A stretch of DNA of 39,757 nucleotides from Candidatus Zixiibacteriota bacterium (GCA_030668485.1 DAOUTW010000043.1:1-39757), one strand, 5' to 3'. Counted from the stretch's first letter, positions 1 to 8,567 are shown. Translations and numbers: made by a program. Notes: generated by a model not told the origin, from the sequence alone.

Positions 1-1
1 A

Positions 2-91
2 CCAACTCCCCCTTCCAATAACCATCCCTGGAGGAGATCGCCCTTGAAGACGGTGATAAGAAAACGGATGTACAATGAAATAACAAAATAG
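2..91 (+). pseudogene. C-terminal end of a probable transposase, cut by the window start
   Basis: A reading frame enters from the left edge and stops with TAG at 89-91, giving about 29 residues that contain NNHPWRRSPL. A short basic tail with an N-H-P-W-R/K core is, from memory, seen at the end of integrase-core (rve) insertion sequence transposases. Immediately after the stop come two 21-bp direct repeats of a type that often lies at the ends of such elements. Too little is present to name the IS family, and the call depends on sequence outside the window. Confidence 0.35.
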
Positions 92-132
92 GACATTTCT
101 ATTTTGCTAAGAATAGGACATTTCTATTTTGC
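87..132. repeat. Two tandem 21-bp repeats at a probable IS end
   Basis: The 21-bp sequence beginning AATAGGACATTTCTATTTTG occurs at 87-107 and again at 112-132 with no mismatch, so the period is 25 bp. It directly follows the stop codon of the putative transposase tail. Paired copies of a GGACATTT...TTTTG motif at the end of an insertion sequence would fit transposase binding sites within the terminal repeat. The repeats themselves are certain; the IS assignment is inference. Confidence 0.55.
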
Positions 133-230
133 CTTGACACGAACAAAGAATTTACTTGTGCAACGGGACAAGAATTAATATATTCTTATCAGGGTAGGCA
201 TCTAAAACATCCATCATCAGTTTTTTCGCT

Positions 231-258
231 TTGACACACTTGGGGGTGCGTTGAATAT
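231..258 (+). promoter_or_regulatory. Possible promoter for the first dockerin gene
   Basis: TTGACA at 231-236 is followed after 16 bp by GAATAT at 253-258. A better A/T-rich hexamer, TATTAT, lies at 261-266 but the spacing is too long. The site is about 140 bp upstream of the start codon at 398. The rest of 133-397 shows no gene. Confidence 0.3.
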
Positions 259-397
259 CTTATTATGCAGAATCAGGCTGCCACCGGCCAGGATGTAATA
301 AATAATACTATATTCACAGTAATCTAGTTTTAGCCATATCCGCTCAAAGTCGGATTACTGACACAGGATTAATTCGTATTTTAGGGACGGAGGAAAA

Positions 398-874
398 ATG
401 AAAACTCGCATAATATTGTTGTTGGTTTTTCTGATAGCCAGCACACCAATTTTTGCCCATAGCTTTTACACTCATCGAGTAGAGCAATACAATAGTCCGA
501 GAGATGCCGCCGATGTGGCCGAGGCTATGGCTGTCGACGGTTCAGGCGGCGTTTATATCACCGGTTATAGCTATGGCGACATCACCGGCAGGGACATCGC
601 CACCATAAGGTCTGCGCAATGTGATTGCAGGCCCGGCGACGCAAATGGCGACGGCAATATCAACATTGCAGACGCCTCGTATATCATTAACTGGATTTGG
701 ATGGATGGCCCGCCCCCGACACCGTATGCGACCTGCAGCGGCGATGCCAATGGAGATTGCTCATGTAATATAGCAGATTTTTCATATCTCTATAATTATA
801 TATGGTTCGGCGGGCCGCCGCCCGTCTCCTGCCCGGCGTGGGTCAATTCATGTGGCACACCGATATATAAGTAA
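398..874 (+). CDS. Short secreted dockerin-repeat protein with one beta-propeller (SBBP-like) repeat
   Basis: 158 aa. The start at 398 follows GGAGG with good spacing. Residues 1-20 form a signal peptide (MKTR, a hydrophobic stretch, then an A-H boundary). Residues about 34-68 contain a single SBBP-type beta-propeller repeat (AMAVDGSGGVYITGYSYG...GRDIATIRS). Residues about 75-150 are two dockerin type I-like calcium motifs (GDANGDGNINIADASYIINW and GDANGDCSCNIADFSYLYNY), each followed by GGPPP. SBBP proteins normally carry many such repeats, so this looks like an internally deleted remnant of a much larger secreted protein; the junction after TIRS runs straight into the dockerin. It should be exported, but no cohesin partner is visible. 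It may be expressed or decaying. Confidence 0.75.
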   Translation: MKTRIILLLVFLIASTPIFAHSFYTHRVEQYNSPRDAADVAEAMAVDGSGGVYITGYSYGDITGRDIATIRSAQCDCRPGDANGDGNINIADASYIINWIWMDGPPPTPYATCSGDANGDCSCNIADFSYLYNYIWFGGPPPVSCPAWVNSCGTPIYK

Positions 875-1299
875 AATGGCCTGCATAGCATGGTAGAAAG
901 ATCGATTAAACGGAGAGGGCTGAATGTGGCTGGCGGACGTCTCGTCTGCCAGCTTCTTTATTGGCGAACGAGGACGTACACCAATCACAAACCATCCTAT
1001 TAAGTTCCGTATGGCCGAACCCTCTCTTTCCTGCCTAATTGCCCGACACCTCAAATACAGGGAATATCTGGTTTTTGCATTGACTTGGTATTTATATTAC
1101 CGTATATTATTTATACTTCTGGCACAGGCATCAGACTTATTATTATGTGTAAATCTCCGGACTAATCTTATTTGGCAGAATTATCGAGGCAATCTCCTCG
1201 GGATTAACGCCATATCAGGCATATTGTGCTTACTATCATCATGGCAGACATGATAGCGGATCGCTAATTTTTGTTGAATGTCAAAATGGGAGGTCAGAA
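875..1299. other. 425-bp intergenic region with hairpins and a dispersed repeat
   Basis: No convincing gene is seen. A hairpin at 930-952 (CTGGCGGACG / CGTCTGCCAG, loop TCT) is followed by CTTCTTTA and could end transcription of the upstream gene. At 960-985 lies one copy of a dispersed hairpin (ATTGG/CCAAT arms around an ACGAGGACGTA loop) that recurs at 17304, 19155 and 23434. A promoter follows at 1080-1108. An open frame over 924-1253 is rejected because it covers these repeats and looks like no known family. Confidence 0.6.
1080..1108 (+). promoter_or_regulatory. Sigma-70-type promoter for the secreted EEP protein
   Basis: TTGACT at 1080-1085, a 17-bp spacer, and TATATT at 1103-1108. It lies about 190 bp upstream of the start codon at 1300, so the mRNA would have a long leader. 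Confidence 0.45.
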
Positions 1300-2424
1300 A
1301 TGAAAAGGTTATTAGTCTTTGTGGGCATCGCCCTGTTGTTGTGCTCTCCTGTCTGGGGGGTAGAAGACACAATCAGGACAATCGGATGGAATGTGGAATC
1401 ACAAAACGCTGATCCTGACAGCATTGCGGCACGCATGGCGGAAATGGACGGCGTTGAAATCTGGGGATTATGTGAGATAGATAATTCTTGGGTTTCAACG
1501 ATTCTGGAGAAAGTGGAAGCGGGGGGTACCGACTTTGATACTATTATGGGCACTACTGGCCGAAATACATGGCTACTCCTGATAATCTACAATACGGAAA
1601 AATACGAACTGATAAGTTCGAGCGAACTCCCGATTTATCAGAATGGCTATCCGAGGTGGCCATTGGTCGGCCACTTTCGGGTTAGCAACACCGGCAACGA
1701 ATTTTTGTATATGGTAAATCACCTGTATAGAGATAGCGCCGACAAACGATGGGCACAATCTGATTCGCTGAATGCATGGGGCAGAGATCAGGTTCTTCCG
1801 GTCATAGCAGTCGGCGATTACAATTACGACTGGGACGTTGATGAAGGCGATTCATTGCATGATTCCGGCTACGACAGGCTGACCAAAGACGGTGTATTTG
1901 CCTGGGTCAAGCCCGATTCGCCAGCAGCTACTTATTATTCCTCAGATCTCGATTCCTGTTGCGTGCTTGACTTCATCTTTATTTCATGGCATTTACGTTT
2001 GGGAAAAAGCGGATCTGAAATCAGAGTATTCCAAAATGATTTTGCGGACAGCGCGTTTATGTCGAGCCACAGACCTATATGGGGCGAAATATGTATTTAT
2101 GGCGAATGTCCGGTCGGGCCCGAAGATGGGAATCCTGGTTTACCTTTGACGTTTTCGCTTCTCCAGAATCACCCCAACCCCTTTAATTCCCTGACGACAA
2201 TCAGTTATTCAATCCCCATCAGGACGCACGTAAGTATAACAATTTATGATACTATGGGCAGAAGAATCAACACCATTGTCGATGAAGTAAAGATGAGCGG
2301 ACATCATACGGCCGAATGGAGTGGTGGTGATGAACAGGGAAATCCGGCAGCCTCGGGCATTTACTTTTATAAAATCCGGGCAGGTGAATTTGAAAAGACA
2401 ATAAAAATGGTGCTAATGAAGTAG
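1300..2424 (+). CDS. Secreted endonuclease/exonuclease/phosphatase-family protein with type IX-style sorting domain
   Basis: 374 aa. The start follows GGGAGG. Residues 1-20 form a signal peptide ending ...SPVWG. Residues about 25-265 carry the EEP (DNase I/sphingomyelinase) fold signatures: IGWNVES, an acidic LCEIDNS, VNHLYRD, the VIAVGDYNYD metal/phosphate motif, DFIFIS and the closing SSHRPI. The C-terminal ~90 residues form a Por secretion-type sorting domain (LLQNHPNPFN, TIYDTMGRRI, GIYFYKIRAG, then MVLMK), used for type IX secretion and surface attachment in Bacteroidetes and often seen in FCB candidate phyla. The likely role is extracellular hydrolysis of nucleic acid or a phosphoester; the substrate cannot be read from the sequence. 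Confidence 0.85.
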   Translation: MKRLLVFVGIALLLCSPVWGVEDTIRTIGWNVESQNADPDSIAARMAEMDGVEIWGLCEIDNSWVSTILEKVEAGGTDFDTIMGTTGRNTWLLLIIYNTEKYELISSSELPIYQNGYPRWPLVGHFRVSNTGNEFLYMVNHLYRDSADKRWAQSDSLNAWGRDQVLPVIAVGDYNYDWDVDEGDSLHDSGYDRLTKDGVFAWVKPDSPAATYYSSDLDSCCVLDFIFISWHLRLGKSGSEIRVFQNDFADSAFMSSHRPIWGEICIYGECPVGPEDGNPGLPLTFSLLQNHPNPFNSLTTISYSIPIRTHVSITIYDTMGRRINTIVDEVKMSGHHTAEWSGGDEQGNPAASGIYFYKIRAGEFEKTIKMVLMK

Positions 2425-2515
2425 GGGATAAAATACCGTTGTGGGCAACAGAAGCCCTCGCCTGCCCCCATGTTGATCATCTATCCTCGCGACAGCAGAA
2501 AACAGGCTCTGCCTG

Positions 2516-4177
2516 TCAGCAATTCTCGTAGTTCGGGCCGCCGCCGCCTTCGGGGACTACCCAGTTTATTATCTGGTACGGATCGGCGATGTCGCAGGTC
2601 TTACAATGAACACAATTCGACGGCGTCAACTGCAAATGCGTGCCACCGCCCTCTTCATTGTCGACCATCTCATACACCTGTGCCGGACAGAAATACTGAC
2701 ACGGATTGCCATATTCCTCGGTACAACGATTATTGCAAATATCATAATCGGCAATCACCAGATGCGACGGTTGTTCCTCTTCATGCTTGGAACCGCTTTT
2801 ATATACGTCGGTCAGTTTATCGTAGATCAATTTGTTGTCAAACTTGAGCGGTGGCTTCGGTTTCTTTCCACCGGAGAAGTAGCCGGCCAGTTTTCTCATG
2901 TGCGCATGATCCGGCTCGACCTCCTGGCGGTCGAAGATCCCTCGCCCGCCGGTGATGAACTGGAATCCGAAATGAATCATCCCGGCCAGTATGCCGCCCT
3001 CAAAACCCTGATGGTAATTGCGAACTTTATACAATTCCTGCTTTGTGGGACTACTCTCAAATCTTTTTTGCATCGCCGCCAGCGTTGCTTTGGAAAAATC
3101 TTCCTTGCCGATGGCATCAATAATCGTCTCGGCGGCCATCATACCCGAATCGATCGCCATGTGGATTCCTTTTAGGCGCTGCGAATTGAGGAATCCGGCC
3201 GAATCGCCGAGGATCAGCATGTTGTCATGATACAGTTGCGGCATCGCATGATAGCCGCCCTCCGGAATCGTCTTGGCTCCGTAATGGAGCATTTCGCCGC
3301 CCTCGATGATCGGCCTGATCGACGGATGCATCTTGAATTCCTGGAACCAGCGATGCGGATCATTGGTCGGATCGGGCGAGTTGAGACTGACAGCGAATCC
3401 GACCGCCGCCATCTTGCCCGACATCTTATAGACAAATCCGCCACCGTACATATTCGATAGCAATGGCGCGCCGAAAGTATGGATAATCTCACCTTCCGAC
3501 ATCCGGCCATCGGGGATCTCCCAGATCTCCTTGACGCCGGTCAGGTACGATTGATTGATCGCCTTATCGAAGATGCCCAGTTTTTCCCCGGCTTGTTTGG
3601 CCAGCGATCCGTGGACGCCTTCGCACAGCACCGTGACCGAGGCTTTGATGATCGTCCCCGGTTCGAAATTCGATTTCGGGTTGCCTTCCTTGTCCAGCCC
3701 CATATCAACCGTTTGCACTCCGACCGTTTTCCCATTTTCCACGATCAGTTCGAAAGCGGCTGTTTCGGGATAAATCTCAACACCGGTCGCCTCGGTTTGC
3801 TCAGCCAGCCATCCGGTGAATTTATTCAGCGAAATAATATAATTGCCGTCGTTCCCCATTCCGGGCGGTGTAAAAGGGAACTTGAAATGCGATTTTTCGC
3901 TCATGTACCAGAGCGAATCGGCTCCCGCCTTGGCCTCAAACGGCATCCCCTTTTCGATATAATCTGGGATCAGGCGAGCGATACCGGACGGATCCATAAC
4001 CGCTCCCGAAAACGAATGAGCTCCGGGATGACTGCCTTTTTCGATCACCAGCACCGCCGGCGGTTCGCCACCGGCGACTTCCGCCTTTTTCATCAGGTGG
4101 TAGGCGCAAGCCAGCCCGGCCGGTCCGGCTCCAACAATCAGAACATCGACTTCCAGAACGTCGCGTTCAATATCCAT
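2516..4177 (-). CDS. Electron transfer flavoprotein-ubiquinone oxidoreductase (ETF-QO)
   Basis: 553 aa, the usual length for bacterial ETF-QO. The start ATG at 4177 follows AAGGAGA. The N-terminal dinucleotide-binding motif is GAGPAG (16-21). The middle contains the flavin and membrane-attachment region (LILGDSAGFLNSQRLKGIHMAIDSG). The C-terminus holds a ferredoxin-like 4Fe-4S domain with CTEEYGNPCQYFCPA and then NCVHCKTCDI. The enzyme passes electrons from reduced ETF, for example from acyl-CoA dehydrogenation, to membrane quinone. No etfA/etfB is in the window, so its partner is encoded elsewhere. It is a single-gene unit as far as visible. Confidence 0.93.
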   Translation of the reverse strand: MDIERDVLEVDVLIVGAGPAGLACAYHLMKKAEVAGGEPPAVLVIEKGSHPGAHSFSGAVMDPSGIARLIPDYIEKGMPFEAKAGADSLWYMSEKSHFKFPFTPPGMGNDGNYIISLNKFTGWLAEQTEATGVEIYPETAAFELIVENGKTVGVQTVDMGLDKEGNPKSNFEPGTIIKASVTVLCEGVHGSLAKQAGEKLGIFDKAINQSYLTGVKEIWEIPDGRMSEGEIIHTFGAPLLSNMYGGGFVYKMSGKMAAVGFAVSLNSPDPTNDPHRWFQEFKMHPSIRPIIEGGEMLHYGAKTIPEGGYHAMPQLYHDNMLILGDSAGFLNSQRLKGIHMAIDSGMMAAETIIDAIGKEDFSKATLAAMQKRFESSPTKQELYKVRNYHQGFEGGILAGMIHFGFQFITGGRGIFDRQEVEPDHAHMRKLAGYFSGGKKPKPPLKFDNKLIYDKLTDVYKSGSKHEEEQPSHLVIADYDICNNRCTEEYGNPCQYFCPAQVYEMVDNEEGGGTHLQLTPSNCVHCKTCDIADPYQIINWVVPEGGGGPNYENC

Positions 4178-4301
4178 TCGACTTCTCCTTTCCTGGTCGA
4201 TCGGACAAATATAACCGAAGAGGAGACCCGTGTAAAGGACTTACAAGGTAAGCTAACAAATAATAATAATTTTTCGAAATTGGCGACGACGGCAGGAAAT
4301 A

Positions 4302-4712
4302 TTATCTCCTCTCCCGCCTCGAAGCCCCCTTCTTCTCACCTGAACCGTTATCCGAAACCGCGATCTGGAACATCTGGATTAGTTGCTGGCGATTATTCCC
4401 GAATGTCAACAACCGCCCTGACCGGATGATCGGGTTTCTCAGCAGATCGGGATTTTCAATGATAATTTCCAGAAGTTCGCTACGCGCCGGAATTTGTTTG
4501 TCCAGCTTTTTCTTCTTGAATGCCGCCGATGTGGTGTCGAGATAATGCTTGGGATTGAGGTATCCCAAGACAGCCCCTAGTTCTTTCTTCGTTAGAGGTT
4601 TTTGGGTGATATCTCTTTCAACCACTTTGACGCCGTGCTCTTCCAAAAAATTCTTGGCTTCCTCGGCACCCGGACATTTTGAACGATAATAAAGTTGTGC
4701 TCTTTTTAACAT
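4302..4712 (-). CDS. ArsC/Spx-family thioredoxin-fold protein
   Basis: 136 aa. GGAGG lies 4 bp before the ATG at 4712; a TTG one codon earlier is too close to be used. The protein opens with a beta strand and YYRSKCPGAEEAKNFLEEHG, the family's redox-active loop with a single Cys, then VVERDITQKPLTKKEL. Downstream is LLRNPIIRSGRLLTFGNN, matching the ArsC/Spx RRP...G region. The second Cys of an Spx CXXC motif is absent and no arsenic resistance genes are near, so true arsenate reductase activity is not supported. A glutaredoxin-like redox or stress role is more cautious. The last 20 residues are charged and probably disordered. Confidence 0.75.
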   Translation of the reverse strand: MLKRAQLYYRSKCPGAEEAKNFLEEHGVKVVERDITQKPLTKKELGAVLGYLNPKHYLDTTSAAFKKKKLDKQIPARSELLEIIIENPDLLRNPIIRSGRLLTFGNNRQQLIQMFQIAVSDNGSGEKKGASRRERR

Positions 4713-4962
4713 CAATCCTCCGGAGAGTACAGAATAGACCTGGATTTTTTAGGCCATAATCAATCGATCAATCAGACAATATATTATATTGAATTTACCC
4801 AGCAAGGTTTTTTCAATAGCCCCTTTATCTGCTTAATTGATCGGCTGTTATGCATTAATACTTAAGACTCCTCTTCTCCCAAATTCCGCCCGCTGTCAGG
4901 CGCCGTACTCCGTTATTATTTAATCCAAACAGTTATCATCATCTTTTATCCGATGCTTCGCA

Positions 4963-5586
4963 TCAGACTTTCATAGCCACTGCGATCCCGTCTCGTACCG
5001 GCATTATGGTGGTAAAGAACCGGCGGTCGGCATACAGATATTTTGTAAATTTCCGGACACCACGGGTAGTTCGATCCTTCACGGCGGCATCGTAAACACG
5101 GCCCGACCAGATGATATTATCGGTTATAAAAAAACCACCGGGACGCAGCAGCCGAGCCGCAACCTCAATCGTGTCCGGGTATTCATGCTTATCAATATCA
5201 TTGAGAATGATATCATAAGGCCCTTTAAGACCGGCCGCTATTTGAAGGGCATCACCCAGTATAAAATTAATTTTCGATTCCAAACCGGCCTGCCGGAAGT
5301 ATTTCATAGCGCGATCACGATTATTCTCATCCGAATCGGTCATTGTTATATGACCGCGTTTTCCGGTCGCCATAGAAAACCAGTAGGCAGAATATCCGAA
5401 ACCGGAACCGAGTTCCAGAATTTTCCGCGCTTTGGTGGCAATGGCCAGCTGATAGAGAAAGCGCCCGACCTGAGGTCCGATAATCGGAAAGCGATTGCGC
5501 CGTGCATATTTTTCCATCGCGGCCGGAACCTTCTCCCGTGGCGGCATAACTCTGCGGAGATAAGCATCAATATCCTGAAAATGCAT
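4963..5586 (-). CDS. Class I SAM-dependent O-methyltransferase (methyltransferase family 3)
   Basis: 207 aa, close to the usual length for catechol/caffeoyl-CoA-type O-methyltransferases. The SAM motif LELGSGFGYSAYW (about 57-69) is followed by the acidic strand TMTDSDEN, GDALQIA, and the metal/active-site motif DIILNDIDKHEYP, where the family usually has D(K/A)xK. Later comes GGFFITDNIIWSGRV. The start ATG at 5586 lies 3' of AAAGG. The substrate is unknown; bacterial members act on catechols or on tRNA. It is preceded by a long, apparently structured leader with its own promoter (5860-5889). Confidence 0.85.
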   Translation of the reverse strand: MHFQDIDAYLRRVMPPREKVPAAMEKYARRNRFPIIGPQVGRFLYQLAIATKARKILELGSGFGYSAYWFSMATGKRGHITMTDSDENNRDRAMKYFRQAGLESKINFILGDALQIAAGLKGPYDIILNDIDKHEYPDTIEVAARLLRPGGFFITDNIIWSGRVYDAAVKDRTTRGVRKFTKYLYADRRFFTTIMPVRDGIAVAMKV

Positions 5587-5852
5587 TATTTAACCTTTCC
5601 ACTTCACTCATCTCCATCTTACAGACTTGGCCTCATAGGAGATTATGGCCCCGTACCGGAACGAGGGTATTATAACAACGGGCCGCGTCGCCGCGATCAT
5701 CCCCCCAGAGAATAAACGATCGGATTTAATAAATCTTCGTGACGCCGAAAGCATCACCAACGGATCGCTGTCTTTTTGTCGGCTGCGAAATATAAAGCCG
5801 CGGAACTCTGATACCGCGGTCTTCCAGCCTTTCGCCGCCAAATTGAGAGCAG
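5587..5852 (-). ncRNA. Possible structured leader or small RNA upstream of the O-methyltransferase
   Basis: About 265 nt are transcribed on the minus strand if the promoter at 5860-5889 is real. No frame gives a convincing protein. The transcript can form several local hairpins: CCGCGG...CCGCGG around 5808-5829, GTGATGC-TTTCG-GCGTCAC around 5738-5756, and GGCC-CGT...ACGG-GGCC around 5651-5688. TTTGGC near its 5' end could pair with GCCAAG near its 3' end, closing the whole element, as in 6S-like or leader RNAs. I do not recognise a known family and offer this only as a candidate. Confidence 0.25.
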
Positions 5853-5859
5853 TGGTACC

Positions 5860-5889
5860 ATATTAAGCACTTGCGCTCAATATTGTCAA
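5860..5889 (-). promoter_or_regulatory. Strong sigma-70-type promoter upstream of the O-methyltransferase leader
   Basis: On the minus strand TTGACA (5889-5884), an 18-bp spacer, and TAATAT (5865-5860). Initiation would be near 5852, about 265 nt before the methyltransferase start codon. Confidence 0.55.
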
Positions 5890-5948
5890 CCATTATTTGC
5901 AATTAAGTACCCGCCCGATAAGGGAAAGAATCGGCGGTCTGGGCCGGT

Positions 5949-6869
5949 TTATTCTTCGGGATATTCCTTGTCGCCTTCACTTGACTTCAAGCGTTCCACT
6001 CCAGCCGACCCTCCGGAGAACCTCAGTAGATGTTCAATGATCTCTTCCACGAGGAAATCGGGAGTCGATGCTCCGGCAGTCAGTCCGATAGTTTCGACTC
6101 CATCCAGCCACTCATCATCCAACGAGTCAGCCCCGTTGATCAAAAACGCACGATCACAGATCGCCTCGGAGATATTGCGAAGGCGGTTGGAATTTGCCGA
6201 ACTGGCCGATCCTACGACCAGCATTAAATCGACATTTTTGGCAATATCCATAATCGCCGCCTGGCGCTGGCTGGTGGCATTGCAAATGGTATTGAAAATC
6301 TCTATCCCGGGGAATATTTTGCGTGCTTCATCACTTATTTGCTCAAAGTCTTTAACATCGGCTGTCGTCTGTGACGTCAGGGCGAATCGTTCGCCCCGGA
6401 TATTCAGTCGGCGCAGGTCTTCCATCGTCCTGACCACATGCACCCTGTCCGCCGGCCCCTGCCCGACAACACCTATCGTCTCATCATGATCGCGGTCACC
6501 GAAATGAATAATCTGATAACCCTGATCGATCAGCTTATGGATCGTCTTATGAATCCTGATTACCAGCGGACAGGTGGCGTCGACAATATGGAGCCCGTTT
6601 TTCTCAGCCTCGGCAAAGATTGTCGGCGGCGCACCATGAGCCGAGACGATGATGGTTCCGCCGGGAGCATCGGCTACCCGGCTTACAAATCCAATCCCTT
6701 CATCGGCCAGCTTCTTTACGACGGCATCGTTATGCACGATTTCATTAATGACATTAACCGGTTCGTTCTCGTTACGGCCCGTTTCCTGGACGATTTTAAT
6801 CGCTCTTTTGACCCCCATACAAAATCCGTAATAACGGGCGAGGATTATTCTTTTCAGTTTCTTTTCCAT
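5949..6869 (-). CDS. ispH: 4-hydroxy-3-methylbut-2-enyl diphosphate reductase (IspH/LytB)
   Basis: 306 aa from the ATG at 6869, which has GGAG 5 bp upstream; an in-frame start 10 codons earlier lacks support. The enzyme makes IPP and DMAPP in the last step of the MEP isoprenoid pathway, using a [4Fe-4S] cluster. The three cluster cysteines are in place: YGFCMGV (C17), VDATCPLV (C100) and NTICNATSQRQ (C196). The active-site HDETIG (E130, T131) and SQTTADV are also present. Its cluster could be supplied by the ISC operon at 9.5-15.4 kb. Gene order with pdxTS (107-bp gap) suggests co-transcription from upstream. Confidence 0.96.
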   Translation of the reverse strand: MEKKLKRIILARYYGFCMGVKRAIKIVQETGRNENEPVNVINEIVHNDAVVKKLADEGIGFVSRVADAPGGTIIVSAHGAPPTIFAEAEKNGLHIVDATCPLVIRIHKTIHKLIDQGYQIIHFGDRDHDETIGVVGQGPADRVHVVRTMEDLRRLNIRGERFALTSQTTADVKDFEQISDEARKIFPGIEIFNTICNATSQRQAAIMDIAKNVDLMLVVGSASSANSNRLRNISEAICDRAFLINGADSLDDEWLDGVETIGLTAGASTPDFLVEEIIEHLLRFSGGSAGVERLKSSEGDKEYPEE

Positions 6870-6976
6870 CGTGCTCCAAACCTGATCATCGACGAACAAT
6901 ATCCACTCGGGGAACCGTCATATTATTTATGGGAATCGCGGCCTTCGTGCCAACGAATTATAACCTGTTCGATTCG

Positions 6977-7570
6977 CTACGAAAAATCGGCGGCAAACTT
7001 ACGGGCGAAGTAATCATGCAACAGAGCCGACCCTGTCAATTCCGGATGAAAAGCAGACACCAGGACATTATTTTGAGCTAAAAGAACCGGATCGTCGCCG
7101 CACTTCAATAACGTAGTCACGCCCTCACCCACCCGGGTAACCCGGGGAGCTCGGATAAATACAAGATCCAGAGATTCGCGGTGGCCGTTGAGGGCCAGGG
7201 TTGCAGGCGCCACGGTGGAAAAAACCTGGCGGCCATAACCGTTCCGGTCGACCGCAATATCAATCGCTCCCAGCGTTTTCACCGAACGGTCATTGACTCC
7301 GGAAGCCAGCAATATCATCCCGGCGCAGGTTCCCCAAACCGGCTGCTTGCTGACGAATGACGCCAACTTATCTTCCATCCGCAGTCGCCCGAGCAACTCG
7401 GTCATTACCGTCGATTCGCCGCCGGGGATAATCAATCGTTCCACCCGGTCAAAATCTTCGGCCAAACGGACCTCGACTCCTCTGACATCGATGGAGTCGA
7501 GGATTTCCAGATGTTTTTGATAATCGCCCTGGAGAGCCAGGACGCCGACAACAGGTACCCGGTCCTTCAT
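6977..7570 (-). CDS. pdxT: Pyridoxal 5'-phosphate synthase, glutaminase subunit PdxT
   Basis: 197 aa, family length about 190-200. It releases ammonia from glutamine for the PdxS synthase. Visible signatures: [23 protein letters not shown], the nucleophile in WGTCAGMIL (C82) and the class I amidotransferase His/Glu pair in [10 protein letters not shown]. Its ATG overlaps the TGA of pdxS by 4 bp (ATGA), so the two are translationally coupled. Confidence 0.96.
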   Translation of the reverse strand: MKDRVPVVGVLALQGDYQKHLEILDSIDVRGVEVRLAEDFDRVERLIIPGGESTVMTELLGRLRMEDKLASFVSKQPVWGTCAGMILLASGVNDRSVKTLGAIDIAVDRNGYGRQVFSTVAPATLALNGHRESLDLVFIRAPRVTRVGEGVTTLLKCGDDPVLLAQNNVLVSAFHPELTGSALLHDYFARKFAADFS

Positions 7571-8448
7571 CGCGTGTGAAGCAATTCCTCTTCGCCGATA
7601 TTAGCGACACTAATACCCTTCATGCTGGCGCCGAGGCCGCGGGAAATTTCAACCAAGTCCTTGGGATGATCGAAACGGGCAACGGCGGTGACAATCGCCT
7701 TGGCCATTTTCTCCGGAGTTTCGGATTTAAAAATCCCCGATCCCACGAAAACAGATTCGGCTCCCAATTGCATACAAAGGGAGGCATCGGCGGGAGTTGC
7801 AATACCACCGGCGGCAAAGTTAGGCACCGGCAGCTTACCCAGTTCGGCGACTTTCATGACCAGGTCCAGCGGGACCGCCAATTCCTTAGCTCGGGAGGAC
7901 AGTTCATCTTTTCGCAAAACGGTCAGTTCTTTGATCTGCTTGTTTATAAGACGCAGATGCCGGACCGCTTCGGAGACATCACCGGTTCCGGCCTCACCTT
8001 TGGTGCGGATCATGGCCGCGCCTTCGGCAATCCGGCGCAAAGCTTCGGAAAGATTGCGACATCCGCAGACAAAAGGCACCTTGAATTGAAACTTGTCGAC
8101 ATGATTTTCATAATCGGCCGGCGTCAGTACTTCCGATTCGTCGATGAAATCGACTTCCATCGCTTCCAGAAGCTGGGCCTCGGCAAAATGACCGATACGG
8201 CATTTGGCCATCACCGGAATAGTGACGGTCGATTTAATTTTCTCGATGACCGCAGGATCGGCCATACGAGCGACGCCGCCGCCGGCCCGGATATCGGAGG
8301 GAACCCGTTCCAGAGCCATGACCGCTACCGCGCCCGCATCCTCGGCTATCTTGGCCTGCTCGGCATTGGTCACGTCCATAATCACGCCATTGCGGAGCAT
8401 TTCCGCCAGTCCCACATTAACTGTCATCAGGTCTTTTTTATTATCCAT
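7567..8448 (-). CDS. pdxS: Pyridoxal 5'-phosphate synthase subunit PdxS
   Basis: 293 aa, typical for this TIM-barrel enzyme. It builds PLP from ribose 5-phosphate, glyceraldehyde 3-phosphate and ammonia in the DXP-independent pathway. The opening [20 protein letters not shown] and [21 protein letters not shown] are diagnostic, as are [27 protein letters not shown] and [12 protein letters not shown]. The ATG at 8448 is preceded by GGGAG. PLP is the cofactor of the cysteine desulfurase encoded 2 kb away, though a regulatory link is not shown. Confidence 0.97.
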   Translation of the reverse strand: MDNKKDLMTVNVGLAEMLRNGVIMDVTNAEQAKIAEDAGAVAVMALERVPSDIRAGGGVARMADPAVIEKIKSTVTIPVMAKCRIGHFAEAQLLEAMEVDFIDESEVLTPADYENHVDKFQFKVPFVCGCRNLSEALRRIAEGAAMIRTKGEAGTGDVSEAVRHLRLINKQIKELTVLRKDELSSRAKELAVPLDLVMKVAELGKLPVPNFAAGGIATPADASLCMQLGAESVFVGSGIFKSETPEKMAKAIVTAVARFDHPKDLVEISRGLGASMKGISVANIGEEELLHTR

Positions 8449-8451
8449 CGT

Positions 8452-8559
8452 TCACTCCCGCGACGAGGTCAGTTTCATCATAATCTTTTCAGCCACCCGC
8501 CGCATTCTGTACAGTTCTATGTCCATGTTGCGCGATCGGACAGTCCCCGACCGCATCAT
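8452..8559 (-). CDS. Possible 35-aa ORF in frame just upstream of pdxS
   Basis: A short frame starting MMRSGTVRSRN and ending ...KLTSSRE stops with TGA only one codon (ACG) before the pdxS ATG, and lies in the same frame. Its ATG follows AGGGGCGG and sits a few bases downstream of a TATTTT -10 element, so it would be translated from the very 5' end of the mRNA. It may be a leader peptide or simply untranslated leader. No family is recognised. Confidence 0.2.
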   Translation of the reverse strand: MMRSGTVRSRNMDIELYRMRRVAEKIMMKLTSSRE

Positions 8560-8567
8560 CCGCCCCT

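Noticed and set aside
924-1253. 109-aa open frame between the two secreted protein genes
   Set aside because: It runs through a hairpin and a dispersed repeat, has no family likeness and no good RBS.
4302-4712. True arsenate reductase
   Set aside because: Only the fold and one Cys are seen; there is no arsenic operon nearby.
5608-5866. Overlapping 70-80 aa frames on both strands in the methyltransferase leader
   Set aside because: Neither resembles a protein, the plus-strand frame opposes the leader, and the region folds into hairpins.
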